Source: Actinomadura macrotermitis
GTDB taxonomy: Bacteria > Actinomycetota > Actinomycetes > Streptosporangiales > Streptosporangiaceae
DNA length: 64,000 bases
NCBI RefSeq assembly: GCF_009604375.1
Contig: NZ_WEGH01000007.1
Span: 62,001 to 126,000 of the forward strand
Reading direction: 5' to 3'
The translations under genes were made by a program, and so were the position numbers. The notes under the pieces are model-generated. The model was not told where the DNA came from. It made no database searches and was given only the letters and a program-made list of their open reading frames with translations. Positions 15,515 to 24,600 of this stretch are shown here, in pieces; within the stretch, counting starts at the first letter, position 1, and each line of letters opens with the position of its first letter.

Positions 15515-16108
15515 ATGAGCCGGCAGGCCGAGAAGTCCGAAGCGACCCGTGCCAACCTGATCGCGGCGGCGCGCGCGCTGTTCGCCGAGCGCGGCTACGC
15601 GGCGGTCGGCACCCCGGAGATCGTCGAGCGCGCCGGCAGCTCCCGGGGCGCCATGTACCACCACTTCAAGGACAAGAAGGACCTGTTCCGGGCCGTGTAC
15701 GAGCAGCTCCAGCAGGAGCTGATGGAGCGGGTGGCCGCGGACATGGCCGGCCTGGGCGGCGCCGACCCGCTGGCGGCCCTCGAAGCGGGGACGCGGACCT
15801 TCCTGCGGTCCTGCGTGGAGCCGGACCGGGCGCGCATCGGCCTGGTCGAGGCGCCGTCCGTGCTCGGCTGGGCCGAGTGGCGCGACATCGACGAGCGCTA
15901 CGCCCTCGGCGTCGTGGTCGCGGGGCTCGAAGCGGGCCGGGCGGCCGGGCTGCTGCGCGACGACGTCCCGCTCCGGCCCCTCGCCCATGTGCTCCTCGCC
16001 GGGCTGGGCGAGGCCGGCCTGCTCATCGCCGCCGCCGACGACCCCGCCGCCGCCCGCGCCGAAGCCGAGCCCGCCGTCCTGGCACTCCTGCACGGCCTGC
16101 GCCGCTGA
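15515..16108 (+). CDS. TetR-family transcriptional regulator
   Basis: The 197-residue protein has a clear N-terminal TetR helix-turn-helix (LIAAARALFAERGYAAVGTP then IVERAGSSRGAMYHHFKDKK, residues about 16-58) and a helical ligand domain. ATG 15515 follows GGAGA by eight bases; an in-frame ATG at 15500 lacks a good site. It probably represses itself and the divergent hydrolase pair through the palindrome at 15463-15479. Confidence 0.88.
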   Translation: MSRQAEKSEATRANLIAAARALFAERGYAAVGTPEIVERAGSSRGAMYHHFKDKKDLFRAVYEQLQQELMERVAADMAGLGGADPLAALEAGTRTFLRSCVEPDRARIGLVEAPSVLGWAEWRDIDERYALGVVVAGLEAGRAAGLLRDDVPLRPLAHVLLAGLGEAGLLIAAADDPAAARAEAEPAVLALLHGLRR

Positions 16109-16121
16109 CCCGGGGCCCGTC

Positions 16122-17057
16122 TCAGCGTCCGGCCGGGGCGCCGAACTCGATGCCCCGGCCCGCGGGGAGGTCGCCGAGGCCGAGGCCGTGGTGGAGATGG
16201 CGGGTTCCGGGCGGCAGCGCGGTCGCCAGGCCGACGGCGGCGGCCGCGATGACCGCCGTGCCGTGGGACTGGCCGCGCCCGCGGGCCCATCGCGTGGTGC
16301 CGTCGTGGCCGCGGGCCAGGACGAGCCAGCCGTCGCCGCCCGGGACGTGCAGGCCGCGGGGCGGGCGCGAGCCGCCGGGCAGCCAGGTCAGGGCGGCCAG
16401 GGCGGTGGTCGCCGCCCTGGAGTCGAGGCCGAAGTAGGTGCGCACCGGGACGCCCAGGTCCCGGCTGAGGGTGTGCTGATCGGAGAAGTCCAGGCGGTAG
16501 AGCCGCCTGCGGCCGAGGCGGGGCAGGTCGAACCGCCGGGGCCGGGTGAAGTTGCGGATCGTGTCGCCGTGGTGGTGGAAACGCCTGCCGAGCAGCCGGT
16601 AGGTCCATTCGCCGGCCGCCGGGCCGTGCCGTTCGCCCGCTCCGAGCAGGACGGCCACGTCGACCGGGCCGGGAGCGGCGCGGTGGACGGCGGCGGCGAG
16701 CAGATTGGTCAGGCCGGGGGCCAGCCCGACGCTGAGGAGCACCGGCCGCGGCGGGTCGAGCCGTTCCAGCGCGGCGATGTAGGAGGCGGTGGCCGTGATG
16801 TCGACGAACGCGGCGCCCCGCGCCGTCGCCTGCTCGGCCAGCCGCGGCTCCTCCACGCCCGAGGCGTTGACCACGACGTCCACGCCGCTCAGCGCGGACC
16901 GGTAGGAGCGCAGGCCGGGCCGGGCGAGGTCGACCGTCCGGTCGGCGCGGACGGCGTCCCGGCCGGCCGCGAGCGCGGTATGCCCGTCCTGCCGCAGCCG
17001 TGTGACGAGGTGGCGGCCGACCGCGCCGTAACCGCCCAGCACCAGCACCGTGGCCAT
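16122..17057 (-). CDS. Saccharopine dehydrogenase-like NAD(P)-binding protein
   Basis: A 311-residue protein opening with VLVLGGYGAVGRHLVTRL, a Rossmann nucleotide site, then GVDVVVNASGVEEPRLAEQA and RPVLLSVGLAPGLTNLLAAA, the pattern of saccharopine-dehydrogenase-like reductases of unknown substrate. It follows the small ABM-like gene by eight bases on the same strand, so the two are one operon. Converges on TetR (15515-16108) with 13 bases between stops. Confidence 0.78.
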   Translation of the reverse strand: MATVLVLGGYGAVGRHLVTRLRQDGHTALAAGRDAVRADRTVDLARPGLRSYRSALSGVDVVVNASGVEEPRLAEQATARGAAFVDITATASYIAALERLDPPRPVLLSVGLAPGLTNLLAAAVHRAAPGPVDVAVLLGAGERHGPAAGEWTYRLLGRRFHHHGDTIRNFTRPRRFDLPRLGRRRLYRLDFSDQHTLSRDLGVPVRTYFGLDSRAATTALAALTWLPGGSRPPRGLHVPGGDGWLVLARGHDGTTRWARGRGQSHGTAVIAAAAVGLATALPPGTRHLHHGLGLGDLPAGRGIEFGAPAGR

Positions 17058-17065
17058 GGTCGCCT

Positions 17066-17476
17066 CTAGTGGTGGCGGGCCTCGGGCAGCGCGCCGGTGA
17101 GGCGCTCCACGGCCTGGCCCCAGATCAGCCGGCGATCGAGTCGCTCGGCTGTCCAGGCGGTGGTGATGAGCGCTCCGGCGTCACGGAAGTCGCGCACCAC
17201 CTGCCGGTGGCTCGGCGAGTGGACGAAGAGCTTGAGGTCGGCCGGCTCCCGCCAGACCGAGACCGAGATCTGCCGCCGCCCGTCGCCCGCCGTGGCGAGC
17301 CACAGGCCGAGCGCCCCCTCGGTCTCCGGCCAGGCGCGGCGGAACCGCAACCCGGCCCTCGCCACGCGGGGGACGTCGCGGAAGCGGTGCACCAGGTAGT
17401 CGTTCATGCTGACGTGCACCGGGCCGTCGCCGGCCGCACCGCCGCCGTCCTTCCAGAACCGCACGAACCGCGTCAT
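17066..17476 (-). CDS. Small ferredoxin-like-fold (ABM/DUF3291-like) protein
   Basis: A 136-residue protein with SVWREPADLKLFVHSPSHRQ, a segment typical of dimeric alpha+beta-barrel monooxygenase-like proteins. Start ATG at 17476. It lies directly behind a palindromic operator at 17493-17510, and is followed after eight bases by the saccharopine-dehydrogenase-like gene. Function unknown. Confidence 0.6.
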   Translation of the reverse strand: MTRFVRFWKDGGGAAGDGPVHVSMNDYLVHRFRDVPRVARAGLRFRRAWPETEGALGLWLATAGDGRRQISVSVWREPADLKLFVHSPSHRQVVRDFRDAGALITTAWTAERLDRRLIWGQAVERLTGALPEARHH

Positions 17477-17492
17477 GCCGCCACGATACAAG

Positions 17493-17510
17493 TGTATTTT
17501 TTGCAATACA
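17493..17510. promoter_or_regulatory. Operator TGTATT-N6-AATACA
   Basis: A perfect inverted repeat in an AT-rich patch 17 bases before the ABM-like gene and 11 bases after the TetR stop. Overlapping direct repeats (ATACAAG at 17487 and 17506) are also present. It is the likely site for the TetR protein encoded at 17521-18153. Confidence 0.6.
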
Positions 17511-17520
17511 AGCGCATCGG

Positions 17521-18153
17521 TCAGGTGGTCAGGGCCCGGCGGTACAGCTCCGTCGTCGCCGTGTTCCACCGGCGCAGCTGCTCGGGATCGAAGAACGGCC
17601 CGGGAAGATGCCGGCTGATGACCGGCTCGAAGAACACGCAGGCCAGGTTGAACACCACCACGTGGATCGCGGCCCACTCCCGGTCGGCGCCGTCGCGCAG
17701 CCGCCCCTCGCGCTCGAGCGGCGCCAGCCAGCCGGTGCGCGCGATCCCGACCAGCGCGTCGAAGATCTTCGCCGCCTCCTCGTCCCCCTCGGCGAGCGCC
17801 CGCGCCAGGTACCGCAGCGCGACCGCGTTGTCGCGGACCCAGGCCGTCACCGTGTCGCCCATCGCGTCCCACTCCGCCTCGCCGCCGCCCTGGACTAGAT
17901 CACGGAAGGTCTCCACGGCGACCGCGACCACGTACTCGTCGACCGCCTCGCGCAGCCGGGCCTTGGTGCCGAAATGATGCTGCACCAGCCCCGGCGACAA
18001 CCCGGCGGCGGCGGCGACGTCCCGGATCGACGTCGCGGCGACGCCCTTGGCGGCGAACCCCTGCAACGCGGCGTTCCGGATACGCGCGTAGGTACTCAGA
18101 TCCGATGGCTGAGCAGGAACTTGCGAATCATCCACGCTTGCAGAGCTAACCAC
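17521..18153 (-). CDS. TetR-family transcriptional regulator
   Basis: The helix-turn-helix reads ALQGFAAKGVAATSIRDVAA then AGLSPGLVQHHFGTKARLRE, followed by a helical ligand domain ending RRWNTATTELYRRALTT. The start is unsure: GTG at 18153 and GTG at 18135 are both possible and neither has a ribosome site. The 5' end overlaps the 3' tail of a decayed gene (18096-18800), so the original promoter may have been replaced by rearrangement. It precedes and probably controls the ABM-like and saccharopine-dehydrogenase-like genes. Confidence 0.8.
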   Translation of the reverse strand: MVSSASVDDSQVPAQPSDLSTYARIRNAALQGFAAKGVAATSIRDVAAAAGLSPGLVQHHFGTKARLREAVDEYVVAVAVETFRDLVQGGGEAEWDAMGDTVTAWVRDNAVALRYLARALAEGDEEAAKIFDALVGIARTGWLAPLEREGRLRDGADREWAAIHVVVFNLACVFFEPVISRHLPGPFFDPEQLRRWNTATTELYRRALTT

Positions 18154-18800
18154 AGGGGCTGAGCGAGAGAAGCACGCCCATCGCACCGACACTCCGTCCG
18201 CAGCATCGAGCGGACCTCGTCGCCGTCCGCGAGGAGTCGGAACGCATGGAACACGTCCTGCTGGGCCACTCGCCGACGCACCAGACCGGCGGCGCTTCGC
18301 GATGAGCATGTGGAGGAGTGCGGCCTCGGCCTGGACGACCTGGCGGACGTGGGCGGCGGCGGTAGCGTTCGTCGTCGTTCACCCGGCTGGATTCGCCCAG
18401 GGCGATGGTGTTCGCGCTGATCAGTGCGCCGCCGGCCTCGGCCGTGATGCCGGCTGAGGTGTCGGCCGTGGTGAGTGCAGCGTGTTCAGCGGAAGCGTAT
18501 TGCTGCAAAGTGATCAGGGTGCCCCAGGTCTTGCGTCCCCAGACGAGGCCTGGGGACAGCTGTCCAGCTTGGAGCCGGCAGCGACTTCGGCCATTGGGCG
18601 GCCGCCGGCAGCCCGGTGAATCCCTCAGCCACCTCGCGGCCGCTCCGGGAAGCCGGGAAGGACTTTGGCCTCACCCGATGCGCAACGCTCTCATCGTCAG
18701 CAGGTGCGGCGATCACCGCCACCGCTTGGGCGTCGCTGATCTGCGTGCCGGTGCTCTGGTACGCCTTGCCGCCCGGCACGAGCAGCCCGAAGGCCGCCGC
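18096..18800 (-). pseudogene. Frameshifted hypothetical gene
   Basis: Reading the minus strand, coding-like sequence moves through at least three frames: a part with TWGTLITLQQYASAEHAALT and ALISANTIALGESSRVNDDE; then NATAAAHVRQVVQAEAALLH; then RRRVAQQDVFHAFRLLADGD ending ...AWMIRKFLLSHRI at the stop at 18096. An upstream part (about 18570-18800, KAYQSTGTQISDAQAVAVIA) may belong to the same gene and is cut by the IS481 fragment at about 18800. No family recognised. Confidence 0.45.
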
Positions 18801-19262
18801 CATCGGACCGGCGTCGGCTACACCTACCTGCACACCGTCCTGGACGATCACTCCCGCCTGGCCTGCACCCAAGCCCTGCCCGATGAGACCGCAGCCACCT
18901 GCGCCGCCTTCCTGCGCCGGGCCACCGCCTGGTTCGCCGCACACGGCATCACCCTCGAACGGGTGCTGACCGACAACGCCTGGGCCTGCACCAAGTCCAC
19001 CTGGCGCCTCTCCTGCCACGAACTGGGCATCGGCCCGCGCTGGACCCGGCCCTGGCGGCCGCAGACCAACGGCAAGGTCGAACGCTTCCACCGCACCCTG
19101 CTCGAAGAACGGGCCTACATCCGGCCCTGCACCTCAGACACCGAACGCCAAGCGGCATTCCCCGACTGGCTGGGCTGGTACAACCACCACCGACCCCACA
19201 CCGGCATCAACGGCCAAACACCCGCCAGCCGCGTCACCAACCTGTCAGGACAACACACCTAG
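18800..19262 (+). pseudogene. IS481-family transposase remnant (C-terminal half)
   Basis: The frame ending at TAG 19262 carries the rve integrase core of IS481-type transposases: YTYLHTVLDDHSRLACTQAL (first Asp), VLTDNAWACTKSTWRL (second Asp), QTNGKVERFHRTLLEERAY (Glu), then WYNHHRPHTGINGQTPASRV. The N-terminal helix-turn-helix half is missing; sequence before about 18800 belongs to another gene on the opposite strand. No terminal repeats could be identified, so it is a dead fragment. Confidence 0.85.
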
Positions 19263-19583
19263 GACCGCCTGCCGCACCCCCACGCCACCGCCTCCCGCGC
19301 CGGCCGCGCCGACGATCAGGACGCGGTCAGACGCCTGGATCGAGGAAACTCTCCGGGAGCGGAGGACCGCAACGGCTCGGGGCGTTCAAGCCCTTCATCG
19401 ACTCCGGACGGTCCCTGCGGAGCAGAGGCCGGTGGCGCTATCGGGGCGGTGCACCGGGCCCGCAGGACCGGATTCGTCCATCGGCTCCTTGCACCTCAGA
19501 AGGTGAGCCCTCGGTACGGTGGTCCAGGACTTTCGGTGCTTGCATCCTTGCTCGGCTGCCGTGTTGTCAAAGAAGCAACCCGG
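19263..19583. other. Intergenic stretch with no recognised gene
   Basis: Between the transposase remnant and the end of the DUF6603-associated operon. GC content falls toward 19580. I see no convincing frame, no clear terminator hairpin for the minus-strand operon, and no inverted repeat matching an IS end. Confidence 0.5.
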
Positions 19584-20798
19584 TCAATCGTACACAGGAT
19601 ACACAACATCCGGGGCCCGGGTGTCACCGGACAGAGAGACCCAGTGGAGCGCGAACTGAACCGTGGCACTCAGGTTGTTGTGCGATTTTGGTATGACTCT
19701 TACTCTACAAAGCTCCCCGCCGGGAAGCGGCATGATGATGTGCTGCTTGGAATAGCCGCTGTCGCCGATCGACGCCTTTACCTCGGTAGCGGGAAACCCC
19801 TCGCATGCCAGCAGCGCCGTGACTTCCGCTTTCGCGTTACCTTCGCCTGATATTTTCAAAACGCCCACGATGAGACCGTCGCCGGGTCCTCTGAATTTGC
19901 CCCTGTACTGTTGGTTGGGAGTAAATCTCCGACCATTGGAACTTCGATGCTCTCCGGTCGTCAGAGTCGCGAGGAGCGCGGGCCGCAGGTCGGCGATGAG
20001 TGCGTTGGCGGCGGTGATCTCACCGCCGTGGACGTGGACGACGGCCGAGTCGGAGTAGGGAAGCCAGTCGTTGCCGACCTGCTGCTTGGCGATGATCTTG
20101 TAGATCGTTGTGGCATGCAGGGGACCGGTGTTGAAGGGTGGTTCGATTCTGCCGCTTCTGTTTTTCCTCTCGACGCCGTTCACGAAAAATTGATAATGGA
20201 CGTCGCGGTCGCCGCCGACCGTCCAGTTGATTTTTGTCGACTGACCATTTTCCACGATCGGGTCATCGGCGCGGAAGTTCTTCAGCTCGAAACCGACGGG
20301 AAACTTTCCGATCGAATGAGTGGCTTCCTTGAATTCTGGTCGACCGCCGGGAGTCTCGATGGAGATGACGACGTCGGTGATGCCCTTGATGGCACTGACA
20401 TGGATGTCGTCGAGGTGCAGGCGCAGCGCGTCATCCGGCTGGGCCTTCTTGTTCTTCGGTTTGAAGGTGAACCGGCCCGGTTCCGGGCTGCTGGTGTCCT
20501 CGGTCCAGCCGGGGGGCAGTTCGGGCTTTGGCCGGCTGACCTTGTTCCATACCGGGGTGAGGATGCCGGAGGCGTCCTCACCCCAGTTGTCGTCGGCGAC
20601 GGTGAACGTGATCGTCAGGGATTCGATCTCGATCTCGGAAAAGCCGTCATTGGAAATCAGAAGGTCCAAGGACGCCTTTGTCGGCGTGTTGGAGTTCATG
20701 GAGACCGTCATCGGCGCGGGGTGGGTGCTGATGCTGGAACGAAACGGGAAGTCGAGCTCTTCGGTGCCGGTGTCGGGCGGTGCGATGGTGCTGGTCAT
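19584..20798 (-). CDS. Fourth gene of DUF6603 operon: beta-rich protein with Ig-like middle domain
   Basis: A 404-residue protein, not recognised as a named family. The N-terminal part (1-170) is beta-rich with SLDLLISNDGFSEIEIESLT and a putative linker of Lys/Pro. The middle (about 175-265) has an immunoglobulin/PKD-like pattern: FRADDPIVENGQSTKINWTV ... YQFFVNGVERKN ... TTIYKIIAKQQ. The C-terminal part (270-404) is a third beta domain. No signal peptide or membrane segment. ATG 20798 follows GGAG and lies 25 bases after the stop of the 1235-residue gene. Codon use is less GC-biased than in the PKS genes. Probably a structural or binding component of the module. Confidence 0.7.
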   Translation of the reverse strand: MTSTIAPPDTGTEELDFPFRSSISTHPAPMTVSMNSNTPTKASLDLLISNDGFSEIEIESLTITFTVADDNWGEDASGILTPVWNKVSRPKPELPPGWTEDTSSPEPGRFTFKPKNKKAQPDDALRLHLDDIHVSAIKGITDVVISIETPGGRPEFKEATHSIGKFPVGFELKNFRADDPIVENGQSTKINWTVGGDRDVHYQFFVNGVERKNRSGRIEPPFNTGPLHATTIYKIIAKQQVGNDWLPYSDSAVVHVHGGEITAANALIADLRPALLATLTTGEHRSSNGRRFTPNQQYRGKFRGPGDGLIVGVLKISGEGNAKAEVTALLACEGFPATEVKASIGDSGYSKQHIIMPLPGGELCRVRVIPKSHNNLSATVQFALHWVSLSGDTRAPDVVYPVYD

Positions 20799-20823
20799 GC
20801 TGGGCTCCTGGTGAGTGATCGGG

Positions 20824-23800
20824 TTACGGGCGAGTGGTCGAGTCGCGGTGCCGGGTCATGCCGTTGGCGAGATGCAGCAGCCCGGTGCGCAGGTGCGCGC
20901 GGGCTTCGGGCGTGATGCGAGCGGTGGTGTCGGTGGCGGTGACGGCGATCGTGGTCCCGTCGGGCCGCCTCCAGGTCCACTCGCCGCTCTCCACCACCGG
21001 TAGCGGAAGGCTGAAGGCCTGTGTGACGGTCTCGGTGCCGTCACCGCGTTCGACGGTGACGCCTTGGAGGCGTCCCAGGGCCGGGCCGATGTGGAAGACG
21101 GCGTCCATCTGCGCGAGAGCATGGGCGATGTAGTCGACATCGGGGCGCAGGAAACCGGTCGGCAGGATATGGGTTTCGGCCTGGACGCCTGCCCATGGGT
21201 CGGCGAGCAGTGTGACCAGGCGCGACTCGCCCAACCTCAGGGCCAGGCCGGCCCCCTTGTCCCGTCCGGCCACGTAGCCCTCCCGTGAGTTGTGCGGAGG
21301 AGCCACGGCGTGGAGTCTGGTGTGGTCGTTCTGGTCGAAGTAGCCGATGAGGCCGTCCTCGAACGAGGCGTTCGAGCCGAGCAGGATCGGCCAGGCGTAT
21401 TCCTGGTAGTCGGCGGCGGGAGGGTCGGCCGCCAGCCGGCTGGGCAGGATCGGGACGATCGGTTCGGCATCGCCCTCCAGTTCGAGCCGGGCGCGCATCA
21501 GCGCGAGCGGGTGGCCGAGCATCCGCAGCGTGGGATGTGACGACGACGGACGGTCCGGGACGATGGCCAGCCGTGCCGTCTCGACCGTGGCGATCAGGTC
21601 CGTCAGGGACGCCACCCGGTCGTCCCTGGCGTCGAGACCGTTGAGGAAACGAGCGAGGTTGGGGTGTTCGGCGCTGTTCTGCCCGAGGGTGGGGGCGTCC
21701 GGGTGATATCGCTCGAAGACGAGGGTGCTCTGCGCGGAGCGCAGTTCCCCCAGCAGGAGGCCGTCGGGCGCCATGCACAGCAGGGCCCCGTCGAAGTAGT
21801 TGGGAACGATCCAGGCGCTGATCTGGTCGCCGGCGTCGGCACTGAACGCGACCTGCGCGTCGTCCAGCCGGGAGATGAAGTCGAAGCCGAGCCGGGCGGG
21901 CTGCGGGAGCCGCGGCCGGAGTTGGAACAGGTGCCGCGCCCAGGATCTCTGCTGCCCGATGTGGACGAGCGCGTCGGCGTCACCCGGCTTGCGCGGGTCC
22001 TTGGCATCGGGGACGACCGTCGCGGCCCTGGCGGGCGCCGGGCGCTGATCGGGCCGGTCGGCCGTGTGGACGATCTCGTATCCGCGGCCGAAGCGGTCGA
22101 CCAGGAACAGGCGGCGGAATCGGAACTGGCCTGCTCGGTAGGGCTCGTAGTAGGGGGCGGCGACCCAGTTCTCGTCCGGGGCGGGGTCCGCCGGTCTCTT
22201 GGTGGCGGCGGACAGGGCTCTCGGCGCGAAGGTGTGGTGTCCGTCGAGGATGTCGGCGACGGTGGCCTTCGGGCGTGGGCGGACCTTGGATTCGCGGCCG
22301 GTGAGCTGTGCGGTGAAGCCGCCCAGGGCTTGCGAGATCAGGTCGGTGCCGCTGCTGCCATCGGCGAGGTGACCGGCGAGGTCGCCCACCGCGTCGAGGA
22401 ACTCCTGGCTCTGTCCAGGAGCCTCGGCGTCGACGCGTTGGAGGCGTTCGGCGATGTTGTGCACAGCGTGCGCCGACAACAGGATGGAACCCGAGACGCT
22501 GCGCGGGACGGCTTCGTTCTCGGCCGCGTCGCCTTCGCCGCGCCACTGGTAGAAGTCCTCTCCGAACTCCCAGTTCCGGCGCGGGGTGGACTTCTCGACG
22601 TCCTGATAGTGGTGGTAGGGGACGGCGAAGTAGTCCGCCTCCCACACCAGCAGCAGTGGAGTCCACGGCTGTTTCCACGGCGCGGTCGCACGGCGGGCGG
22701 CGAGGGCCCGCCGGTCAGGGGCGGACCAGGCGACGGGTGTTGCCTGGTCACCGAAGATGACGGTGGCCGGGGCGCGGTGCCGGTCGAGCACGGCGAATTC
22801 GGTCAGCAGATTCTCGGGCAGGCCGGTGGGGATTTTGGCGGGGATCTTCTTCTTCAACGCCGCCCAGCCCGGAGGCCGCACGGTGGTGACTGCGGCGTTC
22901 CTACCGGCCTTGGTCACCGTCTGCTCCGACAGCCGGCACGGGATGACCGCAGGGTCGTCGAGCAGCCGGGTCGCCTTGGCTCCCTTGATGAGGACGACCG
23001 GCTCGCGGGCGTTGTGGAATACCGGCCGAGGGGCCCGGGTCGGCCGCCCCTCCGGGGCGCGCTTCCACAGCTCGGTGAGCCGCTTGACCTCGGCGTCGAT
23101 CGCGGTGTCCAGGTCTTCGGGCGTCACGGCCTGCAGCAGCGCCGGGGCCTGCGTCAGCGCGGAACGCTCGGCCTTGACCTTGCCGGTGAGGGAGGTCAGG
23201 TCCGTATCGACCTTCTGCTTCAGCTTTTTCAGCCGGTCCTTGACCACCTTCGGTTTGGCGGACGGGATCATCGCTTCGAGCCGCTCGGCGTACCACCACA
23301 GTTCGTAGAGCCGTTCCTGGCGGCGGGTGAGTCGCCGAGCGGCGGCGTCGTGGGCCCGCTGGGCCTCGTTGGTGTCCGCCAGCCATGTCCGCTCCGGCTC
23401 GGGCAGCGGCCGGACCGGCTGCGACTCCTTGCCCTTGGCCGAGCGCGGGGTGGTGAGGTCCCAGGTGAAGCCGCCCGCCACCGGCTCGAACCGTGCCTCG
23501 CGCGTGCGCTGTTGTACGACCGCCATGCCGTCCCGGGTGTCGAGCTGATGCAGCAGTCCGTACTGGAGGGCCTGAAGCCGCCGGAGCCGGTTCGGGTCCT
23601 TCCAGAAGCCGATGTCGTGGGCGAGGGCCAGCGCGCTGATCCCGTCCACCGACGATTCGGCGACGCCGTATGTGACGGGGCGCTTCTTCGGGTCGTCCAC
23701 GGTGGCGGGTGCCTCGTCGCGGTTCGGCCCCGGCACGCCGGTCTTCTCCCAGCGGACGCCGACGGCGGCGCCGGCGCAGACGGTGCGGACCGGCGCCGCC

Positions 23801-24531
23801 GGCACCGGGCAGTCCCAGCCGAGGCGCTCGAGCCGCTCGGTGATCTTCTCCTGGAATCTGGTGGGTGGGTTGGCGGTGATGTCGGCGAACGGATCGTCTG
23901 CGTCGGTGCCGTACCAGCCCATGACCAGGTAGCTGAGGTCCAGTGTGTCGCCGGTGAGCCCCGTGAGGGGGTCGTGCATCGAGAAGGCGCCCAGGTTGTA
24001 GGGCTGGTAGGTCGCGAAGGTCGGCAGGCCGGGGCCGACCGCGGTGAGCGGGCCGGGCCGGACCCCGGCGGGCTCGGCCAGGTCGCCGTCCAGCGGCCGG
24101 ACGCGTCCGATGCGCTTGGGAACCGGTGTCGGGTCGGTGTCGGACGCCGGGATGGCATAGGGGGAGTTGTCAGCGGCTTCGCGGTCGCTCAGGCAATCGC
24201 TGTGGACCAGCCATCCGGCGGCGGAACGCTCATCGGTGTGGGACTTGCCGCCGTAGCGCACCACGAGCCACCGGGTGGGGACCGCCGCGTAGGTCGTCAT
24301 TCCGTCAGATTGCAGAGTGCCGTTGCGCAAGGCGGCCGGCAGTTCCCAGTGCACCAGCACGCCCGTGTCGGGGCGGCTCACCGGCCGGCTCAGCGGATCC
24401 GGCTCCGGGCCGAGGTGTCCCGGCGTGGTGAAGTCGGGGCGCCAGCGGCGCCAGTCCTGGTTGCGGACGGCGTCGTTGACCATCAGTGCCGTGACGCGGA
24501 CGGGCACGATGACGGCTTCCGGGTTGCTCAC
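20824..24531 (-). CDS. Third gene of DUF6603 operon: 1235-residue protein of unknown function
   Basis: Starts with GTG 24531 behind GAGGAG. No named family recognised. The N-terminal third contains DPLTGLTGDTLDLSYLVMGW and WLVVRYGGK; residues about 400-500 form a long charged helical region (RRLTRRQERLYELWWYAERL, then KDRLKKLKQKVDTDLTSLTG) that should make a coiled coil; the C-terminal half has repeated beta-like segments such as YDVEK-free PYYEPYRAGQFRFRRLFLVD and DYQEYAWPILLGSNASFEDG. No signal peptide, membrane helix, or obvious catalytic or NTP-binding motif. Its size and position in a coupled operon suggest a large scaffold or particle component. Stop is TAA at 20824. Confidence 0.75.
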   Translation of the reverse strand: MSNPEAVIVPVRVTALMVNDAVRNQDWRRWRPDFTTPGHLGPEPDPLSRPVSRPDTGVLVHWELPAALRNGTLQSDGMTTYAAVPTRWLVVRYGGKSHTDERSAAGWLVHSDCLSDREAADNSPYAIPASDTDPTPVPKRIGRVRPLDGDLAEPAGVRPGPLTAVGPGLPTFATYQPYNLGAFSMHDPLTGLTGDTLDLSYLVMGWYGTDADDPFADITANPPTRFQEKITERLERLGWDCPVPAAPVRTVCAGAAVGVRWEKTGVPGPNRDEAPATVDDPKKRPVTYGVAESSVDGISALALAHDIGFWKDPNRLRRLQALQYGLLHQLDTRDGMAVVQQRTREARFEPVAGGFTWDLTTPRSAKGKESQPVRPLPEPERTWLADTNEAQRAHDAAARRLTRRQERLYELWWYAERLEAMIPSAKPKVVKDRLKKLKQKVDTDLTSLTGKVKAERSALTQAPALLQAVTPEDLDTAIDAEVKRLTELWKRAPEGRPTRAPRPVFHNAREPVVLIKGAKATRLLDDPAVIPCRLSEQTVTKAGRNAAVTTVRPPGWAALKKKIPAKIPTGLPENLLTEFAVLDRHRAPATVIFGDQATPVAWSAPDRRALAARRATAPWKQPWTPLLLVWEADYFAVPYHHYQDVEKSTPRRNWEFGEDFYQWRGEGDAAENEAVPRSVSGSILLSAHAVHNIAERLQRVDAEAPGQSQEFLDAVGDLAGHLADGSSGTDLISQALGGFTAQLTGRESKVRPRPKATVADILDGHHTFAPRALSAATKRPADPAPDENWVAAPYYEPYRAGQFRFRRLFLVDRFGRGYEIVHTADRPDQRPAPARAATVVPDAKDPRKPGDADALVHIGQQRSWARHLFQLRPRLPQPARLGFDFISRLDDAQVAFSADAGDQISAWIVPNYFDGALLCMAPDGLLLGELRSAQSTLVFERYHPDAPTLGQNSAEHPNLARFLNGLDARDDRVASLTDLIATVETARLAIVPDRPSSSHPTLRMLGHPLALMRARLELEGDAEPIVPILPSRLAADPPAADYQEYAWPILLGSNASFEDGLIGYFDQNDHTRLHAVAPPHNSREGYVAGRDKGAGLALRLGESRLVTLLADPWAGVQAETHILPTGFLRPDVDYIAHALAQMDAVFHIGPALGRLQGVTVERGDGTETVTQAFSLPLPVVESGEWTWRRPDGTTIAVTATDTTARITPEARAHLRTGLLHLANGMTRHRDSTTRP

Positions 24532-24600
24532 AGGGCGCTCCTCGCAGGCACGTCCCGGACGGTCTCCGGGCCGGTGCGTCGATGGGAATCGGGACGGCGG

